Part shown: piece after piece, positions 44,402 to 55,590 of the stretch
Position numbering within the stretch: position 1 is the first letter of the stretch
How the letters are laid out: every line of letters begins with the position of its first letter
Assembly (NCBI GenBank): GCA_963971425.1
Contig: OZ020519.1
Coordinates: forward strand, 10,680,028-10,744,027
Source of the DNA: Bryoerythrophyllum caledonicum
Taxonomy: Eukaryota > Streptophyta > Bryopsida > Pottiales > Pottiaceae
DNA length: 64,000 bases
Direction of reading: 5' to 3'
The notes under the pieces: model-generated
What the model was told of the DNA's origin: nothing
What the model saw: only the letters and a program-made list of their open reading frames with translations
Databases searched by the model: none
Program-made: the position numbers and the translations under genes

Positions 44402-44531
44402 GTCTATGCTGTCAATATCATCTCAACATTGAGTCTATGTTGTCAATATCATCTCAACATTGAGTCTATGTTGTCAATATCACCTCAACATTGAGTCTAT
44501 GTTGTCAATATCATCTCAACATTGAGTCTAT
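44402..44531 (+). repeat. 31-bp minisatellite, four units
   Basis: Four head-to-tail 31-bp units (44402-44432, 44433-44463, 44464-44494, 44495-44525), each beginning gtctatg and containing gtcaatatca, plus a partial fifth. Only two or three substitutions separate the units. Confidence 0.9.
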
Positions 44532-45707
44532 TACAAATCACATCACAAATCACACCTGACATTCCCTTTACATAGTGCTCAATAGATATTTAGAGGAGAA
44601 AACTTGTCATACGTGTATAATGCATACTATATGACCAAGTGCATTCTTCTACATGAGACAACTCTTCACTTCTACATGTAAATGTTATTGATCTTTTTGA
44701 GAAGCATTTATGTTTGGTGGCTTAGTCACATGATTGAGTTCAATGAGGACGCACAAGGTGTCAAAGATATTTTGATATTTTCAATATGCCATTCAAATTA
44801 AGTTCAATCAGGAAGCACAAGGTGTCAAAGATATTTTGACATTTTTATTATGCCATTCAAATTGTTCCTCATAGTTACACACAATGGTAGATATGGAATG
44901 ATTTTTTTTTGTATACATCTTTGGCTTTGAAATTTATCCCACTTATTACCAACATAGACATGATCTTGTGCCAAAAATTTCACTACGTATCAACAAAAAC
45001 TCAATCCTAGGGAGGGTGTTGAAGTTGAAGTAGTGATAAGCTTTCCCCTTTGTTTCTCACAACAACACATGTTGGTAGATTTGAAGTATGTTTTTTTGTG
45101 TGGATTTTTTGGGTTTGGAATTTTCCACAATTGTAATCAACGTGGAGGTGATTTCGTGGGCAAGTGATTTTTTTTTAATCCTTGGGAGGATGTCAAAGTG
45201 GGCAACTGTGAAACTTTTCTCACAGCTAACCCCCATGTTGGTAAATCTTGCATAAATTTGTTTGTATACATCTCCTGGACTTGAAATTTGGTATGCATGT
45301 TTTCAACATAAAGATGATGTTGTCCCCAAAATTTCATGGTATAATAATAAATTTTCAGCCCTAGGGAGGGTGTCAAAGCTGGCAACAGTGTGGACACTAT
45401 CCCTCGAATTGCACAAGGCGCCAATTTAGGTGTCACCCTACTATACGATATTAGCAGTAACAAGTTAATTACTTTGATTCTTGAGGTCTACCCATTTTTA
45501 AAAAGTTATCGTACACATTAGTCACTTTTGGCACCTACATGCCAAAGAAATTATTATTCCAAATCGCAGTGGTTAGAACACATGGGTATCACCTAGATAT
45601 TACATGGATATCACTTACGCATTATGCGGGTATCACCTTGACATTACATGAATATCACTTAGACAAATCTCTTCATTTTTGAAAACTTTGATATGCACCA
45701 TCATAAA
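44532..45707. other. AT-rich intergenic DNA, nothing assigned
   Basis: Short local duplications ('aggtgtcaaagatatttt' twice near 44757 and 44820) are visible, but no gene or element boundary. Confidence 0.45.
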
Positions 45708-46642
45708 TGAACCCCTATATTACCAAGCCATTTTCAAACCGAAAACACTTCAAAATTTCTTGTTTCAGTGCAATTCGTAAAGAAGAAAACAAAAAACTTT
45801 TATTTCTATAATTACCAATAGGATCTAAATTACGACTTATCAAGTAAGATACTCACAAAATTTCATAAACTTTGACCATATGAATTGAAATTATTATAGT
45901 GTTTGAAGTAGACACAAGGCTTCATTTTCTTCCCTCCATTTAGTGCATCAACAATTTTTGACTTCATTTGGTGTCCAATTCTTACACTACACAAGGTCTA
46001 TTACCACCTTGTTAAGCATGGTATTAGCTCCTTGTACACCAATTTTTAGAAGTAAACAAAGGATGTAGCATATTTTTAAAAATTGAACAAGGAGTGGAGG
46101 TTCAAAAATTGTCAATTCACGTTTTATTTATTTGTGAACTCAATATGTTTTAGAATGAGAATATGAATGGTCAGTAAGAAGTTTTACACCACATAATGCA
46201 GTGGGAAAAATAAAAAAGAAAAATATGAAGATCTCAAAATTTAATGTGGAAAGGAAGAATTTTTTTGGTACCTTGCCCGACAATGTGCAACAATGTGCGA
46301 AAAGTTTGACTTGGATTAACATGCTAATTTTCACTAAAGACAAGAGATTTCTTTAAACAATATGGAATGGAACAATATTATTTGTTGTTGTGGAAAATCT
46401 CACATTCAATAGAGTGTCCTAGCAAAAGTTTTGGGAGTTGTATGATGTGCCCGCTCTCCCCAATTAGACTTCAAAACCCTATAACTTTTTCTTTAAATGT
46501 CGGATTGAGGGAAAAAAATTGGACCCACACAACGCTTTAAGTAATGTCCATCTACAATAAATATTTCAAAAAATAATGTTATAAATTGACAAAGGGAGAA
46601 CGTGCCCAAACCTTCAAGAGTCCTGAGAGGTAATTTAGGGGT
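45708..46642 (+). repeat. Dispersed non-coding repeat family B, long copy
   Basis: This is the longest copy of family B in the window, about 0.93 kb. The left end is aacccctatatta; the right end is atttagggg-TTAA (46639-46642), which read inward gives TTAACCCCTAAAT, matching the left end of the copy at 35250 (TTAACCCCTAAAG). The body matches 29265-30025 (inverted) and 35250-35870. It has no conserved ORF. Confidence 0.65.
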
Positions 46643-47517
46643 TAATCACAAAAATGATCCACGCATAGGGGTATCTCAAATCGAGGCAAAATGTACAACA
46701 TTTTGTAAACTGTAAGGTATAAAACCCAAAATTGGCTGGCCACCTAGTACCGCTCCCTTCTATATCCTTCCTAGATTCCACGGAGGAAATGTAGCCAACC
46801 GACACATCACTTGTAAGTTCATTTGTCGGTGTAAGGACAAGCTACACTTCCCACACATAATCTACGAAAGGTACATGGAAGAGCAATATTAGGTCGGTTT
46901 TAGGTCGTCCAACTTTAGTCAAAGGATACCACCCCTAGAACCAGGAAAACGGTCGAAGGCGTTCCGGGACGCAGCCCGAAAAAGGCATCCGACGAAGAAA
47001 AGCTGGCTTTCCGTCAAACCCACGACAGATGAAGAAGAGGAAGACGAACAGAAGACTTGATCGTCATCCATCCGGGAACCGGAACGAGAGAGCCACAGAC
47101 ACGCTGCTAGCCCCTCACGCTCTTTTTTCCGCAACGAGGAAGGTAGCAAACCGCGACCGCTGCGGACTCAGCCTGAGAAAACGTCGCCACATCAAACCCT
47201 GATCGATCCGACCCGCATCCCGATCATTGTCCTCGATAAGGTAACCATCTCCACCTCACTTGCTCATGTTATCGACGCCCTGCTGTGGCTTTGTGTTCGT
47301 CAGGCCGCTCGGGTTGCATTGGTCGTTTGCGGTGTGGTTTGGTCTTTCTGTATTTTTTTCTGGGTTTTTTTTCCTTCGTTCTCGGAGGTAGGCCGTCTCG
47401 GGTTTGCGCGTCGCTTGGTACGTCGGGGTGGTGGCGTTGGTTGTTGGCGGTTGTTAGGGTTACGGTGTGGTCGGTGAGTTGAGTGGTGTGTTGTTGTATT
47501 TGATGGAGGGGTAGCAG
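46643..47517 (+). promoter_or_regulatory. Upstream region, leader exon and leader intron of the hnRNP gene
   Basis: GC content rises from about 46900. A probable non-coding leader exon ends at 47240 (cgataag|gtaacc), and the leader intron runs from 47241 to 47517 (acceptor gtagcag). Introns in plant RNA-binding protein leaders are common. The transcription start is not determined. Confidence 0.45.
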
Positions 47518-47551
47518 GCGTGGAGGCGGTTTGGAGAGGTTGCGGCCGGGG

Positions 47552-50009
47552 ATGGAGGGCGGGGGAGACGAGGAGAGGATGCACGAGGTGGCGCCCGACT
47601 TGAACGGGACGCTGGAGGACACTTATGTGGACGACGACGAGCAGCAGCAGCAGGACGCGGTGGAGGACGACGAGGTGCAGCATGAGCACGGGGACGGGGA
47701 CGGGGACGAGGAGGAGCTTGACGCGTCGGCGCACGAATACCAGAACGGGGGGTCCGGGGCGAAGGACGCCATGGTAGAGAGTGATCCCAAGGACTCGCCC
47801 ACCGCGTCGCAAGGGAAGGCGTCGAGTTCAGGGTTAGTTGCCAGTGGCCCTAGCTCTAGCTGTAGGATGACCGGGAGTGGGAGTGTGTTGTGGTCGGGAT
47901 TCCGGCGGGGTTTGCATGTAGGAGGTTAGGCATGGTCACTGGTTCTAGGGATGGCATGTAATAGTCATGATCATGTGTAACGTATAGCTAACGCACTCCC
48001 CGTTCGCTTGATATCATAGAGGGAAGATCTTTATCGGCGGCTTGTCATGGGATACGTCCACAGGTATGTGCTTTTCTTTCTACGTTGCTTCTGGCGGGAT
48101 TGGGTCTCATCTGTTTCATCGTGCTCGTAGCTTGGTTCTTGACTGTAGTTGTCTCCATGGTTTGAGCTATGTCTCATGTCCGGGGTTGTGATAACCGTCA
48201 ATGCTTCTTGCATCGTTCTTTCCACGTGCTGTTTCTCGGTGATGCACATGGGTCTTTCTGTGCCGGTCTTCTGTGAGGGTAGCAGTGGGTGTCTGGTATT
48301 GTGAGGCCTGTTGTGTATGTCGTGTGTGGGTCGTTTCGGCTGATGGGGTGCGTGGTACAGACAACCTGCAGAGCCACTTCAAGAAGTACGGCGAGATCAT
48401 CGACGCAGTGATCATGAAGGACAGGTCCACCGGGCACCCGCGGGGCTTCGGATTCGTGACATTTGCGGACCCAGCAGTGTGTGATAACGTGGTGCTGGAC
48501 AAGCACGTGATAGATGGAAGGACGGTAAGTTGGTGTCGGTTCCGTCGGGTCCATGCAGTCCGGTGTGTCTCGGATAGTTCCTCCTGATAGGCGACAGCTT
48601 TCGGGGTGAGAAACACAGAGAGCGAGAGAGATGGAGTTGGTACTGATGTAGGGTTGTTGGGGAGCTACCCATGTAGTGGTGGTATGGGGATCTCACTAGA
48701 TGTAGCTGCAGGTGGAGGCCAAAAAGTCAGTTCCTCGTGAAAACATGGCAGCAAGTAAAGGACCGAAGACAAAGAAGATCTTTGTTGGAGGCATTCCTCC
48801 TTCTATTACAGATGGTATGTAGACAGTGCTTGCGGGCATTAGCTTCCCCACCCCTTTTGTGTATGCAGTTGAGGTTGAGGACAAGTAAGTAGCTGGTGTG
48901 AGCCCTACTGGTAGGTCTTCCTCGATTGGTAGGTGCGACGAGGCCTGCGCCGATGGCGATGGGAGGTTGGTGTTGTGGTGTTGACGAGTTGTTTTATTCA
49001 TGGTGTCTGTGGATGCAGAGGAGTTCAAGAGCTACTTTGCTGGTTTCGGTTTGGTAGTGGAGCACCAGATTATGCAGGACCACAGCACCGGGAGGTCGCG
49101 CGGGTTCGGGTTTGTGACGTTTGACAGCGAGCAGACGGTGGAGGACATCCTTGCCCACGGCAAAATGCACGAGCTGGGAGGAAAGCAGGTGAGTGAGGGG
49201 TGGAACGTTAACTCGGAAAGATGTGCAGAGTGTCGCATTCGAGTTCATGGTTTTTCCACTTTGATTTTCCCAAATGACTGAGAGGTAGTTTGTGCAGTCA
49301 GTCTCTGTTCCAAGTTTGCTGCAGAGGAGTCAGTAAGTTGTCTTCCAGATAGTCTGCAGTTGCCTTGTGCTCCATTGGAGTGCTGTAGACTACTCAATAC
49401 AGACTAGCAATTTCTCGGAGGTCGATGTTGAGCATGAGTCGGGTTGTGATGCAGGTGGAAATCAAGAAAGCTGAGCCGAAGCGAGCCATTCAGGACAGCC
49501 CCGGAGGCGGGTACCCAGGAGGAAGAGGCGGTGCATATGGCGCAAGCGCGGGTGGGTACGGAGGCTACGACGGGGGCTATGGTGGGTCAGGGAGCGCGGG
49601 TGGGTATGGAGGGTCGTACAGATCCGGGAGCTACGGAGGGCGAGGAGGTTATGGAGGTGGGGGTTACGGTGGAGGTTACGGAGGGGGCTACGGAGCAGGG
49701 GGCGGATACGGAGGTGGATATGGAGGAGGTTTAGGCGTGGCCGGGTACGGGTCTGGCGTGGGAGGAGGATACGGTGGCAGCTTGGGGTACGGGTCGGGTG
49801 GAGGCTATGGAGCTGGGATGATGGGCGGCTATGGTGACGCCGCGGACGGGTATGGATCGATGGGGTACGGCGGGTACAGCGGCTCAGGGTACGGTGCTGG
49901 GTACAGCTCCAGTGGCGGATACGGAGGGAGCTACGGCAGCAGCCGTGGGTACAGCGGCAGCGGGAGTGGGAGCAGTCATGGGCGGTACCACCCATACGGG
50001 AGAAGCTAG
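47552..50009 (+). CDS. Two-RRM glycine-rich hnRNP-type RNA-binding protein
   Basis: Exons 47552-47832, 48020-48063, 48361-48524, 48712-48814, 49019-49188 and 49455-50009 join in phase with GT-AG introns to give 438 residues. Residues 1-93 are acidic and Q/D/E-rich (DDDEQQQQ, a GDGD run). RRM1 (about 96-170) has RNP2 KIFIGG and RNP1 RGFGFVTF (136-143). RRM2 (about 184-260) has RNP2 KIFVGG and RNP1 RGFGFVTF (225-232). Residues 270-438 are almost all Gly, Tyr and Ser with GGYGG-type repeats, a prion-like low-complexity tail. This is the plant hnRNP A/B-like (RBGD/Musashi-like) family, acting in mRNA splicing, export or cytoplasmic granules. The long acidic N-terminus is unlike the short leaders of Arabidopsis relatives. 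The tail could drive phase separation (inference). Confidence 0.92.
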
Positions 50010-50749
50010 AGAGAGTGAGAGTGAGATAGGCATTCCTGGTTGTTAGAGCACTAGGTGTAGATGCATTCCGAGGTTGTAAGTTATTTAGTCGCCGAGATAT
50101 GCAGGCCCTGTTGCAGACCAAGGTGCGTGGGTAGTCCCGTTTTGGTTGCTGGTTTCGTGATTTCTTCTTTTCTGGACTTTACGTTGGGGAGATGCCACCG
50201 CCACACTCTTTACGATGTGTAGAGGACAAGTTAGATCGAGTCGCTGAAATTTTGGTCGTGTACTCCCCAATATTGGAAAGACAGACCCTGTTAATTCATC
50301 TGCACATGGTGCTTGTGTTCTGTCCTCATGATGTTGTGGGTGGGGTTGGGATTGTCATTGAGTTTGTCATTGAGTCCTCCGATTCTGCATCATTGATTGT
50401 GTTCCGATAGACTTGCTACTTATCCTTCATGACAAATATCATGAATTGCATAGTGAGTGTTATACTACTCTTAATGAGTATTATTATTTCCACCTTTGTA
50501 ATATCCTCACAAGAGAGTATAACATTGTCTTCATCAAGTTTTAAAGATGTTGCCATCTATGGCTTCTTGATAGTTCTCGTAACGCCCGGTCGATTTTTTT
50601 TCCCTATTGTTTCAATGCACGTTACAATGCAGAATGTTCGTGACAACCGGGCATTCCAGATTCCTCACACTGAAATGCCCGGCTATCAAGATTGTGGGCA
50701 TTACAACTGGCACAAACGGGCTGACTCGGGCATCGCGGGTAGCTCAATG
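50010..50749. other. hnRNP 3' region and intergenic DNA
   Basis: The first few hundred bases are probably 3' UTR. Beyond about 50400 the sequence is AT-rich with no gene. Confidence 0.4.
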
Positions 50750-50905
50750 CCCATCGGGCAGAAAAAATTCGACCCGGCGTCACGCAGGGGGAGTCCCCCG
50801 TGGTCGGGCCTCACGGCCTGTTCGGCTCCCTCCGCGTCGGGCTCCCGCCTTCCGCGTCGGGCGCCTCACAGGCCGTGAGGCCCTCCCGCGGGGGCCTCCC
50901 CCTAT
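50750..50905. repeat. GC-rich island with a perfect 16-bp inverted repeat
   Basis: In otherwise AT-rich DNA this short block is strongly GC-rich. GGGCCTCACGGCCTGT (50806-50821) is the exact reverse complement of 50868-50883, with a 46-base loop holding two copies of tccgcgtcggg. Outer G-runs and C-runs (gggggagtccccc, gcgggggcctccccc) extend the pairing potential. It is probably a fragment of a mobile element; no ORF is credible. Confidence 0.75.
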
Positions 50906-51784
50906 ACTGAAAGCAGCTTTGTTGAATATGGTCGTGTAACTTCTATGTAATTCATGTAGTGTTCAATCAAGTCTTGAATGAATTGCAAGTAAATGAGAGG
51001 TTGGGAAACGATCGAAGTAGTTCACGTTGGATTATCGAATGGTGTGCACGCTTAGGCAGAAAACCATGCAAGAACAATTGCCAACCCGTCCAGGAACATA
51101 TGCCATATTTAAGCCAACCTTGAGTGTGAGGTTTGGACTTTGTTTTGGACTTTGCTTTCATAGTTGTTATATTGGCCAACACGGTTAGTTACAATACACT
51201 CATCCCTCCCATAGGTTATACCTCTCATAAGTTATAAAACCACCAACTTATGACCTTAGCTAACTGTAACCTCAACTAATTTCTAACCACGTTCATTGAC
51301 AACCACTTCGTAAGTGTCCCAACATTAGTGTTTCATTCTGAGCTTCATGACACAAGGATTGTTTTGTACTGAGCTCCATAACACAAGGACTCTCTCTGCT
51401 AATGTCACGATCCTGTGAAGGTGATGTCTGGTGGCCATATATGAAGGTGAAGGTGATACCGTGAAGTGTTCTAGTGTGGACCATAAGCTAATTTGGCCAC
51501 TAATTTTCTAGAGTTGGGTGGCGCTTTGTGTAGTGGTAGCAGGTAAGGTGGCGCTTTGAGTGCAGGCGCCTATGGATAGAGTGACACTTTTGGAGCAGTA
51601 GACTGTAGGCTTGGGCTAAAGTAACCTAATCTCTACTAAACCCATCACTAACTTTGAACCTCTACTAAGTTCTTACCACCTCCATCCACTGGCGCTAGGT
51701 TTGGCTATAACTTATGGGAGGGTTGAGTGCACTTGTATGTAAAGAAGCCATAAAAAGTACTCAAACGTTTGAAATATTTTGAAC
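50906..51784. other. AT-rich intergenic DNA, nothing assigned
   Basis: Low-quality direct repeats ('cataacacaagga', 'gtggcgctttg') are present, but I find no gene. Confidence 0.45.
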
Positions 51785-52364
51785 TTAACTTCTATAGAAC
51801 CACGCCCAATTTTCCTCACAAACTAGTCCAAACTGTCACCGTCAAAAGAGGCATGATAATCACATTTTAAAAGTAAAATTTTGGACTTTTAGCCGTAATA
51901 TCTTAAAAAAGACTTCTATATGAACATGCCATATTTTTTTGGTTGCAACCCACCGCACGGATATGAAGATTATAGCGTTTGAAGTGGAAGATCAAAAAAT
52001 TCCCCCCTTGCCCAACAATGTGTGAAATTTTTTGACTTTGGTTAAAAGGATTTTTTACACTAAAGACAAGAATTTTTTTGACATCTTCAAAGTTAGTAAT
52101 ATCATTCATGTGTATGAAAAATCTTAATCTAAATGGAAACTTCCAGCAAAATTTTGGAGCTACCCAAAGTCCCCAATTTTGCATTTAGAGTAGATAGATT
52201 TCTTTACAGAGGTCTGTTGCAAAAAAATCATATTCCCATAAAGCTATTACTATGGAGCATCTTCATGAAAATATCCAAAAAATTAATGATCAAAATTGAG
52301 ACGGTAGGAACCTATCCGAAATGGAAAATGTCCCCCTAGGAGGAAATGGTCTTTAAAGGGTTAA
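51785..52364 (+). repeat. TTAA-bounded element related to family B (580 bp)
   Basis: It starts TTAACTTCTATAG (51785) and ends ctttaaaggg-TTAA (52361-52364). Internal phrases ('caattttcct', 'aaactagtccaaa', 'tatgaagattatagcgtttgaagt') recur at 53004-53260, and the last also resembles 45890. It is non-coding. Terminal identity is only partial, so the copy is old. Confidence 0.55.
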
Positions 52365-53003
52365 TGATAAAACAATATATTTTGTGAAAATGTCACATGT
52401 GACATTTTTAAAATCATGGTTTTAATGATTTAGTCTCGTTGATGTCACCAAAGTAGGTGGTGGATGCAAATAGTTGTCATGTAAATAGTACTAGGAAGTT
52501 AGGAACTCCCTCTTTAGCCACCATTTTATTGCGCTTTCTAAGTTGGCTAATGATTGCGCTTTCTAGTCTTGCCTTCTAATTATTTGAAATTGTTCATGAT
52601 ATTTTCATAAACCATGTGACGATTTTACAAATACTATATTGTAGACTTTTTGTATCCTTGGTAGGTTCTATTGAGTAGATGCAACATGGCATATTAATTT
52701 ATTAATAAATGGATAGCAACAAAATTTACAAACCCGTAAATGAACGATAGAAATATTGGTAATGTGAAATCAACCAATTAACAAGTATAGCCATAATTTG
52801 ACTTTCTTCTTCTTTTGATTCATTGGATTATAATATGATATTGTGTGTGAAGCAACCCATTACCACTTGATCATAATCTTAATACAACCTCTTTTTGCCA
52901 TCACAAGAGGAAATCATTGGACTAAAGGAGTGGGACTAAAGCTAGTAATGCTTGCTAGGGAGAATTAACTTCTGAAAAGGAAGCATTCATTTGAAACCCT
53001 TTG
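52365..53003. other. AT-rich intergenic DNA, nothing assigned
   Basis: No gene, RNA or repeat boundary can be supported here. Confidence 0.45.
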
Positions 53004-53260
53004 TTAATCCCTAAAGTTCCTTGACAATTTTCCTAAAAAACTAGTCCAAAACTACCACTGTAAAAAAGAGGCACAATAATCATATTATTAAGTGACATTT
53101 TGGAATTTAAATCGTAAGATCTTAAAATAGATTCATATACAAATATGTCCTATATTTTTGGTAGGAATCCACCACATGGGTATGAAGATTATAGCGTTTG
53201 AAGTGTAAGATTCCCCCCCCCCTTGCCTGGCAAGGTCAGCTTACTTTTACTAAGCATATC
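53004..53260 (+). repeat. Truncated copy related to the 51785 element
   Basis: It begins TTAATCCCTAAAGTTCC and follows the same order of phrases as 51785-52364, then loses similarity after a C-run (about 53213-53222). No right end is present. Confidence 0.55.
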
Positions 53261-54094
53261 TTGTAACATTTACACTAAAGTGTGTTTGAGACCATTACCA
53301 ATATGACCCATATGGTGTTAACTAATTGTGTGCAAAATTTGAAGTCAAATCTAGGGGTATAACATGTTGAAATAAATACTTTAGTGAAAGGGGGTATAAA
53401 ACCATGAGAATGAGTTCAATAGTGGTAAAACATTTCTTGCTACATCAAGTTATACAAATTTGAGAATCCCAAGGGCTCATGTGTGACATTTTGATTTCCA
53501 CTAATTTTAGAAAATTAAATTCCTAAAAAACTTAAATCTCCCATTAGAACTAGATTCGGGTCATGGGAGGGCCCTTTGAATTCGATCCATTCTGGACACA
53601 AGGACATTGCCCGGGTCAAATTGGGGTACACTGGTTGCTGGCACCAATGGTGCCGACATGGACTGCTACGAAGGAAATATGGAGGGTGCAGCCAATCACC
53701 GGCTCCTGTGTACAGTATACGTGGAAGAGAGGATGGATGCTCGGTACACTGCGTACTCAGCTTGAACTCATAAAGAATTCTATTCAGAGGAGTGGTGCGA
53801 GTATTGAAATGTATTTGAATGTCCCTGGTTATCTCACAACACTTGGTACCTTGTACCGTTGGCCGTCAACGTTCTGTTTGTTTAATCTATAACTACGATT
53901 TTAAATGTGGTTCAGCCTTGCCACGGCAGATGACATGTAGGACGAGGGATATAAAATGTGAGAAAATTTGGCCACGGTGGATGAGGCAGAGGGACGAGGG
54001 CGACACCGCAGCATTGGAAACGGCGGGAAGGTTGACTTCGTGGCATCATAGATCAAAGTGACGTCGTTGGCCGGTTGCTGGCGGGGAGTTGTGG
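53261..54094. other. Upstream region of the unknown three-exon gene
   Basis: AT-rich until about 53550, then moderately GC-rich. A 109-residue plus-strand ORF at 53563-53892 has no recognisable features. The last roughly 150 bases probably form the leader of the gene starting at 54095. Confidence 0.4.
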
Positions 54095-55590
54095 ATGCGG
54101 CAGCATGGTTATGTGCAAGTAAGTAGTTGTTAGTTGACTGCTTTTTTGGAGGTGAGCTTTTGAGAAGCAACCAACTTTATGCTTGCAGAGTTCTAGATAT
54201 CGGCTGTTGTGTGACAACATTGGTAGAACAGTTAGTAGAATGCTGCGACGACGTGTGCCAAGGCCCGAAGTATGTACAGTGGTGGTTTACAATGACCAGG
54301 ATGTTGATGGAAGATGGATACCGATGCGGTTGGAGATGGATTCGTGGGTGACTCTTCGAGCAGCAACCAGAGGACATTGGGGAAGGGACGCTCGGGCACA
54401 TGGCGAGGAATCTGCCGCGGGAGCGTGGAAGGCTCAGATCAAACAGTTTCGATGGAGCACTCAGGATGCTACTAGTACCCGCACACCTAAGCTGGAGGCA
54501 GTCTTAGTTAGGCATGCTTACCTTCGTCGGCAAATCCACTTAGATCCTGAGGTTGCACACAGCGAGCCGCGTTGTGCTAACTATTTGTATGCATCGTTTT
54601 GGGAAGACTGGGTACATCCTTCTTCGATACTGGACATTATTCTAGTGGTGCATCACGAAGTAGGGGAGGCTACTAGAAACGAGAGACGACATCGGGATTT
54701 GATGCAGAATGGCACCTTTTATTTGAGGGCGGTGTATGTGCCACCAGCAGGAATTGAACTCTTTGGACATCTAGAGCCGATCCCGTTGCCAACCTTCGAT
54801 GACCTTGCTTGGCCAGTACCCGACATGCAAACCTCGGAGGCATTCCGTTCTAGACTGACCAATGATTTTGCGGCCGCAATGAAACCCACCACTGGAAGCA
54901 AGGTGGCTCATATCCAGTGGTTCTTGCCCATGCATGTTATGGTCGACCTCTTTGCGACAGCAGGGGAGAATGTGCGGCGGACAACAACCATGTACGTGTT
55001 TAAGGATCCCAGCCAAACACTGTTAAGCGACCTCATGGACCCTGGTTGGGACGAGAAGATTGTGATTGGCCAAGACATTACAAAGTGCGTGGTCAATAGA
55101 GAATCCATCGTCTTTAGGTATCACGTTGGTAGGCAGGTTCTATACGCCAATTTCCAGTACGCAAGGTTCAGGTCCGGTCCAAGACAGACATGGATTGCCA
55201 TAGATCAAGCGGAGGTCCCAGACATGATCAACATGACGGTCAAGTTTGGTGATATGGAATTGCCATCGTTCGAGGTTGGTAAGACGTGGCCAGTGAGTCA
55301 CATTCGATACGAAATTGCCATTGTATTGGGCAGAGACCGAGTTCCAGATGAGTACGATCTCTTCGTTGAGCGACCAGGTATTCCAGGTGTCAAGGTAATG
55401 ACTCCGTAGAACTCTAGCACCCTGATGGCAATCGAGTTTAGCGAATATTGTCTTTGAAGTGGCAATGGGTGTACACTGACATCGATGAACCTACTTGTGT
55501 CTCTTTCAGATTAATGCAAGGAGCGAGCGAATTATGGAAATACAGCAAGTGCTACCGGCAGATGGGATTATGAGAATGATTTCGGCATAA
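54095..55590 (+). CDS. Unknown protein, three exons, possible beta-grasp C-terminus
   Basis: Exons 54095-54118, 54189-55394 and 55510-55590 join in phase (donors gtaagt and gtaatg, acceptors gcag and tcag) to give 436 residues from ATG 54095 to TAA. The first exon is only 24 bases; the next in-frame ATG (54240) is an alternative start. I do not recognise the family. Features seen: a basic, Arg-rich N-terminal segment; conserved-looking aromatic stretches (SFWEDWVHPSSILDIIL, IQWFLPMHVMVDLF); no signal peptide or membrane helix. The last 80 residues alternate strands and one helix (MTVKFGD, FEVGKTW, SHIRYEIAIVLG, YDLFVE, RIMEIQQVLP), the order expected of a ubiquitin-like/PB1-type beta-grasp. 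That fold is inference. The proper splice phases and clean C-terminus argue for a real gene. Confidence 0.65.

Noticed and set aside
44402..44531. CRISPR-like array
   Set aside because: The 31-bp units are directly abutting with no spacers, and the genome is a eukaryote.
47300..50121. Minus-strand ORFs over the hnRNP gene (47812-47300, 50121-49462)
   Set aside because: These are Arg/Ser/Leu-rich translations of Gly-codon repeats on the opposite strand; no start context or domain.
53563..53892. 109-residue plus-strand ORF upstream of the unknown gene
   Set aside because: No recognisable motif and no splice connection that keeps the frame into the next exons; left as an upstream region.
54183..54188. 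Starting the unknown gene at 54183
   Set aside because: There is no ATG there; those bases are the splice acceptor region (gcttgcag), and a short upstream exon supplies an in-phase ATG at 54095.
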